11,808 nucleotides of DNA from QHYU01 sp041493955 (GCA_041493955.1 JBGPZW010000109.1:1-11808); one strand, 5' to 3'; shown: positions 1-6,673, numbered from the stretch's first letter. Notes: generated by a model not told the origin, from the letters alone. Numbers and translations are program-made.

Positions 1-1
1 C

Positions 2-775
2 GGAAAACATTCGGGCACGATTGCCGTCACCGACGCAGTCGCCGCGGACCCTGAAATCATCAAGCTGGCCGAACCCTACCATCGGGCTACGCAGGCCTAT
101 CTCGACACGCCCATCGCCACTGCCGCGCAGGCCCTCGAGGCGTCGACCGCGCGGTATGAGGACCACCCGCTGGTTGACCTGATCCACCGCGTACAGCTGG
201 AGGCCAGTGGCGCCGACGTGTCTCTGGCCACGATGTTTTATCCCGGCGCGCAGGTTCCCGCGGGGAGAGTCACGGTGCGACAGGTGGCATCGCTCTACAT
301 CTACGAGAACACGCTCTACACCGTGGAAATGACCGGCTCGCAGCTCAAGCAGGCGCTCGAGCACGCCGCCGGCTTTTTCCCGACTTGGCCCCTGCGCCCG
401 GGCGAGACGCTGCGCCTGCCCGGCTACAATGCGGATTCGGCCGAAGGCGTCGGCTACACGATCGATCTCACCCAGCCCGCCGGCCAGCGCATTCGCGACC
501 TAACCCGCAAAGGCAGACCGCTCGACCCGGCGGCCAGACTGCGCGTGGCCATCAACAACTACCGCTACAGCGGCGGCGGACACTACGACGTGTACAGAGG
601 CCTGCCGGTGGTGCGGCGCTCGCCGCAGGAGATCCGCGAGCTGCTGATCGAGCACGTCACGCGGACGGGAACGATTCCCACCACGGCCGATGGCAATTGG
701 AAGATTGTCCCCGCGGAGGCGAGGGAGGCTATTCTGCGGCAGGCGCGCGCCAGCGGCGCGCCACTTTCGCGCTAA
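2..775 (+). CDS. 5'-nucleotidase / 2',3'-cyclic-nucleotide phosphodiesterase family, C-terminal part (5' end outside window)
   Basis: The reading frame is open from base 2 to the TAA at 773-775, giving 257 visible residues and no start, so the gene begins before the window. The visible part matches the C-terminal substrate-recognition domain of the UshA/CpdB family, which hydrolyses nucleotides or cyclic nucleotides outside the cytoplasm. Family-like stretches are YENTLYTVEMTGSQLKQALE (aromatic plus Gly-Ser-Gln-Leu segment) and NNYRYSGGGHYDVY near the end, where the family carries a glycine-rich loop that lines the nucleoside pocket. The N-terminal metallophosphatase domain with its metal ligands is not in view, so activity and exact substrate cannot be judged. 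No T-rich terminator hairpin is visible after the stop. The family call is fairly firm; the choice between 5'-nucleotidase and cyclic phosphodiesterase is open. Confidence 0.82.
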   Translation, partial: GKHSGTIAVTDAVAADPEIIKLAEPYHRATQAYLDTPIATAAQALEASTARYEDHPLVDLIHRVQLEASGADVSLATMFYPGAQVPAGRVTVRQVASLYIYENTLYTVEMTGSQLKQALEHAAGFFPTWPLRPGETLRLPGYNADSAEGVGYTIDLTQPAGQRIRDLTRKGRPLDPAARLRVAINNYRYSGGGHYDVYRGLPVVRRSPQEIRELLIEHVTRTGTIPTTADGNWKIVPAEAREAILRQARASGAPLSR

Positions 776-877
776 TTGGCAGCCCGCCGACGCGAAACAA
801 CTTGCTCCCGGGGGAAAACTCGCGCGCCGCTCCTGCATCATGCGACACGCGTGCCGCGCGGAATTCCGGGAAAGAGA

Positions 878-906
878 TTGACACTTCCGCACGTTCTTGT
901 TACTTT
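878..906 (+). promoter_or_regulatory. Candidate sigma-70 promoter for pdaD
   Basis: A perfect -35 TTGACA (878-883) is followed after 17 bp by TACTTT (901-906), which matches only half of the -10 consensus but is preceded by TG at 898-899, giving an extended -10. It lies about 70-97 bp before the pdaD start. The call rests on pattern only. Confidence 0.5.
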
Positions 907-921
907 TCCGCTCGCGGAAAA
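904..921. promoter_or_regulatory. 18-bp palindrome overlapping the pdaD -10 region (possible operator)
   Basis: TTTTCCGC (904-911) and GCGGAAAA (914-921) are perfect inverted arms separated by TC. The palindrome overlaps the proposed -10 box and the expected transcription start, the usual place for a repressor site. As RNA it could also form a tight hairpin at the very 5' end of the message. No regulator is identified. Confidence 0.4.
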
Positions 922-974
922 AGTTTGCTCGCGTCGCAGCTTAACCGAGGAGGCACCGCAGCCCGGCACGATCC

Positions 975-1532
975 ATGGCGTTCGTCGCGAAGAAAATCTT
1001 CCTAACCAAGGGCGTCGGCAAACATCGCGAGCGGCTTTCCAGCTTTGAGCTGGCCCTGCGCAACGCGGGCATTGCTGCCTGCAATATCGTCCGCGTCTCC
1101 TCAATCTTTCCTCCCAACTGCAAACTGATCTCGCGCAGCGAGGGGCTGAAGCATATCAAGCCCGGCCAGGTGGCCTTCACGGTGATCAGCGAGAATTCCA
1201 CGCGCGAGCCGCACCGGCTGATCGCCGCGGGCATCGGGCTGGCGCTCCCGGCGGACAAATCCATGTACGGCTACCTTTCCGAACATCACTCGTTCGGCGA
1301 AACCGAAGAGGTCGCCGGCGAATACGCCGAAGAGCTGGCCGCCGAGATGCTGGCCACCACGCTGAACGTGGAGTTTGATCCGGACCTGTCGTGGGATGAG
1401 AAAAAAGAGGTTTACCGCATCTCCAACAAGATCGTGCGCACGATGAACATCACGCAGTCCGCCGTGGGCGACAAGCGCGGACTGTGGAGCACGGTGCTCG
1501 CCGCCGCCATCCTCATCGGCGAAGACGACTAG
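975..1532 (+). CDS. pdaD: Pyruvoyl-dependent arginine decarboxylase
   Basis: The 185-aa product matches the pyruvoyl-dependent arginine decarboxylase family known from archaea, chlamydiae and some bacteria, which converts arginine to agmatine and CO2. The proenzyme cuts itself at a Ser-Ser pair and the second serine becomes the pyruvoyl group; here that pair is Ser42-Ser43 in RVSSIFPP. The SEHHSFGETEE segment (residues 102-112) is in the conserved catalytic region, and the length is normal for the family. ATG 975 is the only in-frame start nearby. The clear purine-rich site GAGGAGG (947-953) lies 21 nt upstream, which is unusually far, so translation initiation may depend on RNA folding. A promoter-like site and a palindrome lie upstream. 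The gene converges on a deoxyhypusine-synthase-like gene, with an agmatinase remnant beyond it, which supports a polyamine role. Confidence 0.93.
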   Translation: MAFVAKKIFLTKGVGKHRERLSSFELALRNAGIAACNIVRVSSIFPPNCKLISRSEGLKHIKPGQVAFTVISENSTREPHRLIAAGIGLALPADKSMYGYLSEHHSFGETEEVAGEYAEELAAEMLATTLNVEFDPDLSWDEKKEVYRISNKIVRTMNITQSAVGDKRGLWSTVLAAAILIGEDD

Positions 1533-1538
1533 TCCCGG

Positions 1539-2639
1539 CTACTTCCCCGACCTTCGGGCCTTCGCTTCCAGTTTCCGACCCTTCTGGAAATAACCCAGCC
1601 GCTCGAACAACGCGCCGACGATCAGCGGCAGCGCGACCGTAGCGTCATCGAGCACCTCGCCGAAGCGCCCGCCCTCCTCCGGCGGCACAAACTTGCCCCA
1701 GGACACCGCCTCGGAGTAGGTGCTACCGGAAAGGCCGCCCCAATGTACGGGCTCGGGACACACACGCACACCGTAGTGGTAGCGCTTGAGCGGCAGTTTT
1801 TCGTAGCCGCGGCGCGCGAGCAGCTCAGCATAAACGCCGAACTGCTGCGACCAGTTGCGGGGCACACCGCCGCCGACAGTGAAGATGCCCATCTTCTTCG
1901 CGCCGAGCATGGTTTGCGCGAAGTGCTCGAAGTCCTCGTAGGGATCGAAGCGCAGCAGGGGGCGCCCAGCGCGCAGCCGAACCTTCTTGTGCAACGCGAA
2001 ATCGATGCCCAGCTCCGAATCGGTGAATGCCGGCACAAACACGGGGACGTTATGTTCGCAGGCGGATTTCAGAATGCCGCGCCCGGGAGCTTGCCGGCGA
2101 AGATATTCGCCGATGCGATGATGGAGTTTCCAGCTGCACACCGTTTCGCCGGCATCCCATTCCGACAGGATTTTCTGCACCACGTGCTCGACCGCATCGA
2201 GGTTGACTTCAGGCTCGAGCGAGTCATAGACACGGTTATAGCCGGCGTGAAACAGCTCGCGGTCGTCCATCTTCGGGTCGTAGCGGAAATGCGAGCGGCC
2301 GGTGGCTTCCACCAGCCCATGCGCCATCAGCGCGCCGGTGGAAACGATGGCGTTGACCACGCCCGATTCGATTAGATCGCAGAAAACCAGACCCATCTTG
2401 GCGACGGTCAACGCGCCGGAAAGCGTCATGACCACCAGACAATCTTTATCGCGCGCCATGGCCTCGAGCACGTCCGTGGCGTCGCCCACCTGCCGGCCGG
2501 TGAACGCCGTCCGTCCCATGGCCCGGACCAGATCATCCACCGTGCGCACTTTGGAAAGATCGAGCGGATAAATCGGAGTCAGCCGGTCTTTGACGGGGTC
2601 ATGCAGGTTGCGCCCGGTGATCCCTCTCTTTTTTGCCAT
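1539..2639 (-). CDS. Deoxyhypusine synthase family protein (possible homospermidine/aminobutyl transferase)
   Basis: The 366-aa product has the length and motifs of deoxyhypusine synthase, the NAD-dependent enzyme that moves an aminobutyl group from spermidine to a lysine of eIF5A. NAD-fold stretches TLSGALT (72-78), VSTGALMAHGL (99-109) and VGGGVPRNW (255-263) are present. The lysine that carries the intermediate is kept as Lys316 in EAVSWGKF. Bacteria lack eIF5A, and bacterial members of this family have been linked to homospermidine formation from polyamines (the speY type), so a polyamine substrate is more likely than a protein. The KHH that follows the GGG motif in the human enzyme reads RNW here, so its catalytic-region histidine is absent. 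GAGGA on the minus strand (2646-2650) lies 6 nt before the ATG. The stop is 6 bp from the pdaD stop, and the gene diverges from the agmatinase remnant. Family certain; reaction inferred. Confidence 0.88.
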   Translation of the reverse strand: MAKKRGITGRNLHDPVKDRLTPIYPLDLSKVRTVDDLVRAMGRTAFTGRQVGDATDVLEAMARDKDCLVVMTLSGALTVAKMGLVFCDLIESGVVNAIVSTGALMAHGLVEATGRSHFRYDPKMDDRELFHAGYNRVYDSLEPEVNLDAVEHVVQKILSEWDAGETVCSWKLHHRIGEYLRRQAPGRGILKSACEHNVPVFVPAFTDSELGIDFALHKKVRLRAGRPLLRFDPYEDFEHFAQTMLGAKKMGIFTVGGGVPRNWSQQFGVYAELLARRGYEKLPLKRYHYGVRVCPEPVHWGGLSGSTYSEAVSWGKFVPPEEGGRFGEVLDDATVALPLIVGALFERLGYFQKGRKLEAKARRSGK

Positions 2640-2663
2640 CCAGTGTCCTCTTCCCTCCGCAGG

Positions 2664-2685
2664 AAACGCGCTCGCGCGCGTTTTT
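2664..2685 (+). terminator. Terminator-like hairpin with T run
   Basis: AAACGCGC (2664-2671), loop TCGC, and GCGCGTTT (2676-2683) form a perfect 8-bp stem ending in five Ts (2681-2685). On the + strand this has rho-independent terminator shape. It lies in the 5' leader of the minus-strand DHS-like gene, so it would stop transcripts running antisense from pdaD into that gene, or act as a leader hairpin on the other strand. Low certainty. Confidence 0.35.
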
Positions 2686-2701
2686 CATTTGCATCGCGGC
2701 C

Positions 2702-2734
2702 ACTATTGATAGTACAAAGTCGCACGCAAAGCAA
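2702..2734 (-). promoter_or_regulatory. Candidate promoter and small palindrome upstream of the DHS-like gene
   Basis: On the minus strand TTGCTT (2729-2734) and TATCAA (2706-2711) are spaced by 17 bp, matching 3 and 4 of 6 consensus bases. The -10 candidate lies inside the palindrome ACTAT-TG-ATAGT (2702-2713). The site sits between the divergent DHS-like gene and agmatinase remnant, where a shared operator would be expected. Weak evidence. Confidence 0.3.
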
Positions 2735-2785
2735 AGAGGAAAGTCACAGGAAGACAATTCCGGTGCCCACCGGCCGGAGACACGC

Positions 2786-2803
2786 ATGAATCGAAGACGA
2801 TGA
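2786..2803 (+). promoter_or_regulatory. Candidate leader mini-ORF (Met-Asn-Arg-Arg-Arg-stop) ahead of the agmatinase remnant
   Basis: ATG 2786 opens a five-codon ORF, ATG AAT CGA AGA CGA, ending in TGA 2801-2803. CGGAGA ends at 2780, 5 nt before this ATG, which is ideal spacing, whereas it is 19 nt from the agmatinase start at 2800. The stop and the agmatinase start overlap as ATGA, the classic layout for translational coupling. Three consecutive arginine codons of types expected to be rare in GC-rich DNA, in front of a gene of arginine-derived polyamine synthesis, suggest an attenuation-like leader. I see no clear competing hairpins, and such a short ORF could be chance. Confidence 0.35.
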
Positions 2804-3201
2804 GCTCGTACACGCTGGCTCCCCCCGACAACTTCGGCGCGCTGTCCGAAGAACTCGCGCGCGCTGAATCGGCGCGTGCCGCCCTCTTTCTCGTGCCGCT
2901 CGAGCGCAAAGCCACGTGCATGTCCGGGACGCGCAACGGCCCCGCGGCGACGATTACCGCCAGCTGCAACATGGAGACGGACGACGTGGCGGTGGGGTTC
3001 GAGCTCTCTAAGAATATCGGCATGGCCACCCTGCCCACCATCGACACCCGGGACGGGCCGCTGGAAGGAGTTCCGGCCAAACTGCACACTGCCGGGCGAC
3101 CGACAACAGACATTCCGGATTGCAACGCGCTGATTCTTGCTGGCGGTCCCCAGAGGGATGACACACAGCAACAAAAACACCCGCGCGGAGAGAAACTATG
3201 A
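2800..3201 (+). pseudogene. speB: Agmatinase (ureohydrolase family) remnant, N-terminal part only
   Basis: The 133-codon frame matches the N-terminal region of agmatinases, manganese enzymes that split agmatine into putrescine and urea. Diagnostic stretches are LFLVPLERKATCMSGTRNGP (family: 'LPVPYE.T.S...GTR.GP'), then ITASCNMET, and GMATLPTIDTRDGP, corresponding to the family's 'GI.TLP.ID' segment. A faint trace of the next conserved strand is ALILAGG, where the family has a Gly-Gly-(Asp/Glu)-His-Ser metal site; here it reads AGGPQ and then diverges to a stop. Intact agmatinases are about 290-310 residues and carry all metal ligands in the missing two thirds (GGDHS, DAHxD, DxDxxDP), so this product cannot be an active ureohydrolase. 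The missing part is not elsewhere in the window. A repurposed short protein is possible; decay after a deletion is more likely. Confidence 0.78.
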
Positions 3202-3473
3202 GGTGGGGATTCGACGCGAGGCTTTCACCTTCACTAATTGCCTGGGTTTTGATCGGGCTGATTGCCGGGTGGCTAGCAGGCAAGGTCACGCGCGGCGCCG
3301 GCTTCGGCTGCCTGGCGGATATTATCCTCGGACTGATCGGGGCACTGCTGGGTGGCTGGATTTTCTCGAAGTTGGGCATCTTCGGGGGAGGGTTCTTGTT
3401 CAGTCTCGCAGCGGCGACCGTCGGAGCAGTCCTGCTGGTGGTGATTGCGCGCCTGCTCGCGGGGGGCAAGTGA
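3198..3473 (+). CDS. GlsB/YeaQ/YmgE-type small membrane protein
   Basis: This 91-aa, very hydrophobic protein matches the GlsB/YeaQ/YmgE family (often labelled transglycosylase-associated), small inner-membrane proteins connected with stress response but of unknown biochemistry. Three membrane segments are visible: LIAWVLIGLIAGWLAGKV (about 12-29), a Gly-rich segment IILGLIGALLGGWIF (about 42-56), and FSLAAATVGAVLLVVIARLL (about 67-87). The glycine pattern GLIAGWLAGK and LLGGW is typical. The start at ATG 3198 overlaps the agmatinase remnant's TGA by four bases and has GGAGAG (3187-3192) at 5 nt, so it is well supported, although it gives about ten residues more than many relatives. The overlap probably arose when the agmatinase gene was truncated. 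No terminator is evident after it. Confidence 0.85.
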   Translation: MRWGFDARLSPSLIAWVLIGLIAGWLAGKVTRGAGFGCLADIILGLIGALLGGWIFSKLGIFGGGFLFSLAAATVGAVLLVVIARLLAGGK

Positions 3474-3586
3474 CCGCTCCGGCGCCCCGCGGTAATGAAC
3501 CCGACCATGGTGCAGCCTTCAACTCTTAACTTTCGAGTGTGAACTCCAGACTTTTCTCGACTTACCCGCCCTGCCGCAGCGTCCTG

Positions 3587-3595
3587 TGATAAGAT
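3587..3595 (+). promoter_or_regulatory. Possible extended -10 element before the RNase J gene
   Basis: TG (3587-3588), one base, then TAAGAT (3590-3595) resembles an extended -10 box. No good -35 lies at the right distance. It stands 11 bp before the mini-ORF and 31 bp before the RNase J start, in the only sizeable gap ahead of this gene run. Confidence 0.28.
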
Positions 3596-3605
3596 GGAGC
3601 GTTTA

Positions 3606-3629
3606 ATGGAGGTTAGTTTACTGCATTGA
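3606..3629 (+). promoter_or_regulatory. Candidate 7-codon upstream ORF overlapping the RNase J start
   Basis: ATG 3606 begins MEVSLLH followed by TGA 3627-3629. GGAG (3596-3599) lies 6 nt upstream, a good ribosome binding site. The TGA overlaps the TTG start of the RNase J gene (3626-3628) as TTGA, so ribosomes ending here could restart on the weak TTG. This may be translational coupling, or the main gene's own GGAGG (3608-3612), inside this mini-ORF and 13 nt from the TTG, may be what is used. Confidence 0.35.
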
Positions 3630-5290
3630 GTACTCCTTCTCTGTGGGCCATTCCGCTGGGCGGGCTGGGCGAGTTTGGCATGAACATGCTCGCCTTGCGC
3701 TACGGCGACGACATCATCGTCATTGATGCCGGAATGATGTTCCCCGAAGCAGAGCTGCTCGGCGTGGACATCGTCATCCCCGACATCACCTACTTGAAGC
3801 AGAACCGCGCCGCGGTGCGCGCCATCGTGCTGACGCACGGCCACGAGGATCACATCGGCGCGCTGCCGTACATCTTGGGCGACCTCAACGTGCCGGTGTA
3901 CGGCACGCGCTTCACGCTGGCGCTGGTGCGCAAGCGGCTCGAAGAGCACGGCCTGCTCGAGCAGGCGGTGCTGCTGGAGGTGGCCGCCGGACGGAAGACG
4001 GAGATCGGGCCGTTTGAGATCGAGTTCATTTACGTCACGCACAGCACGATCGACTGCGTGGCGCTGGCCATTCGCACGCCGCTCGGCGTCGTGATCCACT
4101 CGGGCGACTTCAAGATGGATCCCACGCCGACTGACGGGCAGCCGTTCGACTTGCACACGTTCGCGCGCTACGGCCAGGAAGGAGTGCTGGCGCTGTTCAG
4201 CGACAGCACCAACGTCGAGCGCCCGGGCTACACTCCCTCGGAGCGCGCGGTGTGGACGCGGCTGGAGGAGCTCTGCCGCAGCGCGCCTCGCCGGGTGCTG
4301 GTCTCCTGCTTCGCCTCCTCCATTCCCCGCATCCAGATGGTGGTGAACATTGCCGCGGCGGTGGGCCGCAAGGTCGGCTTTGTCGGGCGCAGCATGGTGG
4401 ACAATGTCGAGATCGCGCACGGGCTCGAGCGCCTGCACATCCCCGACGGCATGGTGGTCCGGCCGCAGGACCTCAAGTCCTTCGACCCGAAAAAGCTGGT
4501 GGTGCTGGCCAGCGGCAGCCAGGCTGAGCCGATGTCCTCGCTCTCGCGCATCGCGGTGGACAACCATCGGCTGCTGAGCGTCGAAGAAAACGACACGGTC
4601 ATCCTTTCAGCGCGCATCATCCCCGGCAACGAGAAAGCCATCTTCCGCATGCTCGATCACATGTTTCGCCGGCGCGCGCTGGTTTATTACGAAAACAGCG
4701 ACGGGATCATCCACGTCTCCGGCCACGCCAGCCAGGAGGAGCAGAAACTGCTGCTCAATCTGGTGCGGCCACGGTACTTCATCCCGATTCACGGCGAGTA
4801 CCGGCAACTCTTCCGCCACGCCGCGCTGGCGCATCAGGTCGGCAGCGTCTCGGGCGAGGTGCTTCTGCTCGAGGACGGCCAGCCGCTCGAATTCACGCCC
4901 GCGGGCGCGTTCCGGCGCGAACCGGTCACAGCTGGGCGCGTGTGCGTGGATTCCGGCTCGCTCGAAGAGATCGAAGAGGTGGTGATCCGCGACCGCAGGC
5001 ACCTGTCGGAAGACGGCGTGGTGGTGCCGATCATCGCCATCAACAAGCACACCGGGCGAATGGAGTCGGTTCCGGAAATCGTCACGCGGGGCTTCCTGCC
5101 GTCGGACGACGGCCAGGAAGTCCTCCTCGGGGCGCGCGACGTCGTGGTCCGCACCGTGGAGCAGTCCAACTCGGAAGAGAAGACCGACTGGAGCGTCATC
5201 AAGGAAAAGATCCGCGTGGACCTGAAGCGTTATCTGAACAAGCAGACCTCCAAGCGGCCGTTGATTCTTCCGGTCATCCTCGAGGTGTAA
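3626..5290 (+). CDS. rnj: Ribonuclease J
   Basis: The 554-aa protein is a full-length RNase J of the metallo-beta-lactamase/beta-CASP family, an RNA endonuclease and 5'-3' exonuclease acting in mRNA decay and rRNA maturation. The zinc motif HGHEDH is at residues 71-76. Further ligands are expected at His139 (VTHS) and Asp161 (SGDFK). The beta-CASP region carries SDSTN (192-196), VSGHASQEE with His367, and PIHGEYRQL with His389. The C-terminal domain ends at KRPLILPVILEV. The start is TTG 3626, because an in-frame TAG lies just upstream and the N-terminus SLWAIPLGGLGEFGMN is typical for the family. Its Shine-Dalgarno-like GGAGG is 13 nt away, a little far, and a 7-codon ORF overlaps the start. 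The acetyltransferase gene follows after 15 bp. Confidence 0.95.
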   Translation: MSTPSLWAIPLGGLGEFGMNMLALRYGDDIIVIDAGMMFPEAELLGVDIVIPDITYLKQNRAAVRAIVLTHGHEDHIGALPYILGDLNVPVYGTRFTLALVRKRLEEHGLLEQAVLLEVAAGRKTEIGPFEIEFIYVTHSTIDCVALAIRTPLGVVIHSGDFKMDPTPTDGQPFDLHTFARYGQEGVLALFSDSTNVERPGYTPSERAVWTRLEELCRSAPRRVLVSCFASSIPRIQMVVNIAAAVGRKVGFVGRSMVDNVEIAHGLERLHIPDGMVVRPQDLKSFDPKKLVVLASGSQAEPMSSLSRIAVDNHRLLSVEENDTVILSARIIPGNEKAIFRMLDHMFRRRALVYYENSDGIIHVSGHASQEEQKLLLNLVRPRYFIPIHGEYRQLFRHAALAHQVGSVSGEVLLLEDGQPLEFTPAGAFRREPVTAGRVCVDSGSLEEIEEVVIRDRRHLSEDGVVVPIIAINKHTGRMESVPEIVTRGFLPSDDGQEVLLGARDVVVRTVEQSNSEEKTDWSVIKEKIRVDLKRYLNKQTSKRPLILPVILEV

Positions 5291-5305
5291 ACTGCTCGTC
5301 CGACG

Positions 5306-5767
5306 ATGAGCCTGCTGCTGCGCCCGTACACCCCCGCCGATTTCGATACACTTCTCTCCCTTGACCAAGCCTGTTACCCGGCGGGCATCGCCTACTCGAA
5401 GCGCATCCTGCTGTGGTTCCTGAACCAGCCCGGCGCGTACTGCGTGGTGGCGGAAGAAGATGGCACGATTGCGGGCTTCGTGCTGGTCGAACACGAGGCC
5501 GAGCAGGCCCACCTGATCACCATTGACGTGCTGGAAGCCGCTCGCCGCCGGGGCATCGGCACGATGCTGCTGGACACCATCGAGCACACCCTGGCGGCGC
5601 GGGGCGCCCGCGCCATCGAGCTGGAAACAGCAACCGACAACCATGCCGCCGTTGCCTTCTGGAAAAAGCACGGCTATCGTACGATGAGCGTCCTGAAGCG
5701 CTACTATCTGAATCGCATCGACGCCTTTTCCATGCGCAAGCCTCTCGCGGCTCCCAAGGAGAGCTGA
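5306..5767 (+). CDS. GNAT family N-acetyltransferase (RimI-like)
   Basis: This 153-aa single-domain protein is a GNAT acetyltransferase, which moves an acetyl group from acetyl-CoA to an amine. The CoA-binding loop is RRRGIGTMLL (residues 80-89, pattern R-x-x-G-x-G/A), preceded by strand HLITIDVL. The second half has ELETATDNHAAVAFWKKHGY (105-124), the usual N-x-x-A-x-x-x-x-x-x-x-G-(F/Y) block. The tail YYLNRIDAFSMRKPL resembles RimI enzymes, which acetylate the N-terminus of ribosomal protein bS18 and others; the substrate here is not proven. The gene lies 15 bp after RNase J and 6 bp before uppP and has no strong ribosome binding site, so it probably relies on coupling within an operon. Confidence 0.85.
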   Translation: MSLLLRPYTPADFDTLLSLDQACYPAGIAYSKRILLWFLNQPGAYCVVAEEDGTIAGFVLVEHEAEQAHLITIDVLEAARRRGIGTMLLDTIEHTLAARGARAIELETATDNHAAVAFWKKHGYRTMSVLKRYYLNRIDAFSMRKPLAAPKES

Positions 5768-5773
5768 CACCCC

Positions 5774-6619
5774 ATGCCTCTTTACCAGGCCATCATTCTC
5801 GCGATCGTACAAGGGCTCACTGAATTCCTGCCCATCAGCAGCACCGCGCACCTGGTGCTTTTCCCCTGGCTGTTTCACTGGCCGGAGCCGGGCCTGGCCT
5901 TCGACGTTGCGCTGCACGCCGGGACGCTGGTTGCCGTGCTGGCCTACTTCCTGCGCGCCTGGATCGAGCTGACCCTCTGCGGGCTGGGCTTCCACTACCC
6001 GCGCCGCGCCAGCCGCGAAGAGGTGGAGCAGAACCAGCGGATGTTCTGGTACCTGGTGGCGGGAACGATTCCCGCAGCGGTGGTGGGATTCCTCTTCGAG
6101 CACCAGATCGAGGAGCACCTGCGCAAGCCGTTGCCGATTGCCGGGGCGCTGATCTTGGTGGGCCTGCTGATGTGGTGGTCCGAGCGCAGCGCGCCGCTCG
6201 AGCGGCACCTGGACCAGGCCGACTTTGGTGACGCGATGACGGTGGGCGCGGCGCAGGCGGTGGCGCTATTCCCGGGCGTGTCCCGCTCCGGCATCACCAT
6301 CATCGCCGGGCTGTTCCGCGGAATGACGCGGGAGACCGCGGCGCGGTTTTCTTTCCTGCTCTCGACTCCAATCATCGCCGGAGCGGCGGTGAAGGAGGTT
6401 CCCAAGCTGCTCCGGCTGCACCGCGTCGGCGGGCTCGAACTGCCTATGTCCACCCTGGCGATCAGCGTGGCCACCTCGGCCGTGGTCGGCTTTCTGGTGA
6501 TCGCCTTCTTCTTGCGCTATTTGCAAACACGCACCCTGAAGTTCTTTGTTGTGTACCGCATCCTATTTGGTATAGTCATCCTGTTGCTCGCGTTCCTCCA
6601 GATGGGCAACGCGCGCTAG
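5774..6619 (+). CDS. uppP: Undecaprenyl-diphosphatase (UppP/BacA)
   Basis: This 281-aa polytopic membrane protein dephosphorylates undecaprenyl diphosphate to the monophosphate, recycling the lipid carrier for peptidoglycan and other wall polymers; extra copies give bacitracin resistance. Both signature regions are intact: QGLTEFLPISSTAH (residues 13-26, with Glu17, Ser22, Ser23 and His26) and FPGVSRSG (166-173, with the catalytic-site Arg171). Hydrophobic segments run the full length, ending in FVVYRILFGIVILLLAFLQM. ATG 5774 is preceded at 10 nt by AAGGAGAG (5756-5763), inside the end of the acetyltransferase gene. The next gene, ftsK, follows after a 54-bp gap, so wall synthesis and division genes lie side by side. 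Confidence 0.96.
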   Translation: MPLYQAIILAIVQGLTEFLPISSTAHLVLFPWLFHWPEPGLAFDVALHAGTLVAVLAYFLRAWIELTLCGLGFHYPRRASREEVEQNQRMFWYLVAGTIPAAVVGFLFEHQIEEHLRKPLPIAGALILVGLLMWWSERSAPLERHLDQADFGDAMTVGAAQAVALFPGVSRSGITIIAGLFRGMTRETAARFSFLLSTPIIAGAAVKEVPKLLRLHRVGGLELPMSTLAISVATSAVVGFLVIAFFLRYLQTRTLKFFVVYRILFGIVILLLAFLQMGNAR

Positions 6620-6673
6620 CGCCCGCGCGACCCACCTAATGCTGATTTCTTCCCCTGCTTGAAGGAGATTTGT

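Noticed and set aside
776..974. A riboswitch or further small gene before pdaD
   Set aside because: Apart from the promoter, palindrome and ribosome binding site, I see no conserved riboswitch core, and the short frames here lack ribosome binding sites.
1743..2375. A 210-codon + strand frame inside the DHS-like gene
   Set aside because: The opposite strand carries NAD-site and catalytic-lysine motifs; this frame has none.
3008..4567. A 519-codon open frame on the minus strand across glsB-like and RNase J
   Set aside because: Same reason: it lies antisense to the RNase J motifs, has shadow-type composition and no recognisable domain.
4607..6208. A 533-codon open frame on the minus strand across RNase J, the acetyltransferase and uppP
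   Set aside because: It is antisense to three well-supported genes, its translation is rich in Arg, His, Ala and Gln typical of a GC-rich shadow frame, and no family motif appears.
6659..6673. TTG at 6659 as the ftsK start
   Set aside because: It would place the good GGAG site inside the coding sequence; GTG 6674 is 6 nt after that site and gives a normal N-terminus.
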